A stretch of DNA of 64,000 nt. It comes from Galaxea fascicularis. Taxonomy: Eukaryota; Cnidaria; Anthozoa; Scleractinia; Euphylliidae. The stretch covers positions 20,563,764 through 20,627,763 of the forward strand of contig OX419341.1 of NCBI GenBank assembly GCA_948470475.1. Direction: 5' to 3'. Below, in pieces: positions 62,377 through 64,000 of the stretch. The notes under the pieces were generated by a model. It made no database searches and was not told the DNA's origin. It saw nothing but the letters and a program-made list of their open reading frames with translations. Each line of letters starts with the position of its first letter. The stretch's first letter is position 1. Made by a program: the position numbers and the translations under genes.

Positions 62377-62798
62377 TCAGCCGGGGAAACGTCGGGAATC
62401 ACGAGAATTAAAGGAAGATCCATGCTGTTTTCGATCGGCCGTGGATTTAGAACGGCACACGGACGCAAAATGACCTACCTTGTGACATTTGTGACATGTT
62501 ACGTTGCGAGAGCATCGGCATTCGTGACTGGCGTGACCTTTAATGCCGCATCGGGAGCACTGGGTCGAGGAGGTTTGCGATTTCTTTGGACGGGAAAAAC
62601 TTTCATTGTTATGCTGATTTCTACCTTTAGACTGTCCAGAACCCGTCTGCTTCACTGAGTAAACACTAGTGTAATTGTTATCACTTGAAATCTGACGTGA
62701 CTGGCTCTCTGACGCTTCCATTGCTTGCGCTAATTCCAGCGTACGGGCGAGAGTTAAATCTACCACGGCGAGGAGTTTAGTACGTAATTTCTGGGAAA
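62377..62798 (-). pseudogene. gag: Gag nucleocapsid part with two zinc knuckles
   Basis: CSRCGIKGHASHEC and CHKCHKVGHFASVC are both CX2CX4HX4C knuckles that bind nucleic acid. Upstream of them is an SQKLRTKLL...ELAQAMEASES helix. The open frame extends farther, into the inserted element (to 62928), but that extension is not gag. The part coding the capsid-like region resumes at 63701. Confidence 0.85.
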
Positions 62799-63700
62799 GG
62801 ACGTATACAAAACATGGACCCCCGGTCCATGGACTACCCTTGTGGACCCGGTCCATGGACCACCCTGTGGACCCGGTCCATGGACCACCCCTGTGGACCA
62901 CCCCTAATTTTTGAAGGTCAACAAACACGTGGGAATGGAGGAAGGTGAGAAGATCGCTGAAGTGTTTCTTTTTTTATTTTAGTAATGTTATTCTGTTCCC
63001 TGACCGCCATTAACGATCATATTTGCATGTTTTGTTCTTTGGATATTTATGGAGACTTGGCGAGCTCTGACTCCGACAGGTACCAAACAATTTAATACGA
63101 TTGAAGCATTTTGATGAACGAGTTTACGTTCTGTTACTGAATCATCTCAATTATGGTTTTATTTCTTTCACCTCTACGGAATTCGACTAAAGAAAATTAT
63201 AGTTTTCACCACTTGATGGGCACATTTTCCTTTCAGTGAGGTGGTGCGCAGTGCTAGCAAATCGGTTGAGAAAGTAAAGTGTAAATACAAAATAAACAAG
63301 TTAAGCGTCTGTTACATATACAAGCAGCTTGTAGTTTGTTGTTGCACTTGTTACTTTAATTGTTGATGTGGAAACTAAACAGAATAATGAACGGCTTTGT
63401 CAGGAAGATTATTGTATTGTCATGTGTATTCTAAGATTACTACCTTGCAAGCGATAATTATCATAGTCTGCGCACTTCACTCGATGGATTTGAAACACTG
63501 TTCTCACGCTAAACATACCTTGTTATTTTTATATCGAGCTTTTAGAATTTAGTAAAATTCAGCTAAAAAATTAGGGGTGGTCCATGGACCGGGTCCACAG
63601 GGTGGTCCATGGACCGGGTCCACAGGGTGGTCCATGGACCGGGTCCACAAGGGTGGTCCATGGACCGGGGGTCCATGTTTTGTATACGTCCTCTGGGAAA
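62790..63700. mobile_element. 893-bp inverted-repeat element inserted in gag, perfect 9-bp target duplication
   Basis: The element spans 62799-63691 between two copies of TCTGGGAAA (62790-62798 and 63692-63700). Both ends read GGACGTATACAAAACATGG inward and continue as inverted repeats of about 115 bp. The arms are built of ~22-25 bp units centred on the palindrome GGTCCATGGACC: three units on the left, four on the right. The interior (about 62920-63570) is AT-rich and codes no transposase. The 9-bp duplication points to a Mutator-like source, while the palindromic subterminal repeats recall foldback elements. Gly/Pro/Trp-rich frames across the arms are artefacts. Confidence 0.95.
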
Positions 63701-64000
63701 TACAATTGTTGATGATCTGATCACTTATAAAATCGTCAATGCTTTCGGCTGGAAAGTCGCATAGAGCTGCTAACTGGCGAAGTCGGGTCGTAAACTGGCT
63801 TACGGACTCACCTTCCCTCTGTTTCTCTTTACGGAACGTGTGGTGGTTGTACGAAGTGTTCTTTCTTGGGCTGATATAGTCATCTAGTTTTTCTTTAGCA
63901 GTCTTGTAGTCATCCCCAGTTGCTGTGAGTGTAAAGAAGATGTCCTGCACTTCAGTTCCGGCTGTGTGAAGTAACAGAAGACGCTTCTGTTTGTCGTCCT
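63701..64000 (-). pseudogene. gag: Gag capsid-like part, 5' portion outside window
   Basis: The minus frame enters the window at 64000 and codes LLLLHTAGTEVQDIFFTL, SPRKNTSYNHHTFRKEKQ, GESVSQFTTRLRQLAALCDF and DDFISDQIINNC. This is typical of the retrotransposon Gag family (F-x-x-R-x-Q-x-x-x-E-s-v-x-x-F-x-x-x-L-x-x-L). The frame is open to the insertion point at 63700. Confidence 0.85.

Larger units (their letters stand above)
58972..64000 (-). mobile_element. Ty3/gypsy LTR retrotransposon, broken, running off the window
   Basis: On the minus strand the order is gag, protease, reverse transcriptase, RNase H remnant, integrase, polypurine tract, LTR. This is the Ty3/gypsy order. Frames are broken at several points, and an 893-bp element sits inside gag. 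The 5' LTR and gag start lie beyond 64000. Confidence 0.9.

Noticed and set aside
62422..62658. Plus-strand 78-codon hydrophobic frame
   Set aside because: Antisense shadow of the zinc-knuckle region of gag.

Overview
This 64 kb window reads as nuclear DNA of an early-branching animal, most likely a cnidarian (coral or anemone type). The evidence is AT-rich, gene-poor sequence, spliceosomal exons with GT-AG borders, RNA polymerase III-type SINEs, and a dense mix of non-LTR, Ty3/gypsy, Harbinger-like, hAT-like and Mutator-like elements. The taxon is inferred from the style of the repeats; no species marker was read.

Host genes are few. At 0.9-5.5 kb are two pieces of possible small secreted-protein genes: a signal-peptide exon and a cysteine-rich terminal exon whose 3' region is duplicated. 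At 8.0-9.2 kb on the minus strand lie the last exon of an ML (MD-2/NPC2-like) lipid-binding protein and a decayed pancreatic-lipase-like gene. At 14.8-16.6 kb (minus) is a convincing two-exon gene for a 268-residue secreted protein with two copies of an unrecognised ~77-residue repeat. At 24.2-24.8 kb (minus) is an intronless ankyrin-repeat protein with a PP1-docking motif, resembling PPP1R27.

The rest is mostly mobile DNA. From 25.7 to 41.2 kb there are a Harbinger-like element with TTA duplications, two SINEs of one family, a decayed YqaJ-nuclease and DDE-transposase pair facing each other, a 4-unit tandem array of tRNA-like sequences (264 bp period), a fragment coding a parvovirus-type phospholipase A2 domain, a conserved-body SINE, a truncated LINE, and three short inverted-repeat elements beside a Harbinger transposase remnant. 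From 42.3 to 58.3 kb the DNA is a three-unit, diverged tandem segmental duplication with no recognisable gene; each of the last two units carries its own LINE 3' insertion. From 59.0 kb to the end is a broken Ty3/gypsy element on the minus strand (LTR, pol, protease, gag), with an 893-bp inverted-repeat element inserted in gag and flanked by a perfect 9-bp target duplication.

Three elements with 9-bp target duplications (7.35-8.01, 19.85-20.27 and 62.80-63.69 kb), plus one with a 1-mismatch duplication (47.15-47.38 kb), indicate active Mutator-like cut-and-paste transposition in this lineage. The best candidates for undescribed biology are the repeat-containing secreted protein, the tandem tRNA-like array with its own pol III boxes and terminators, and the long gene-free tandem duplication.
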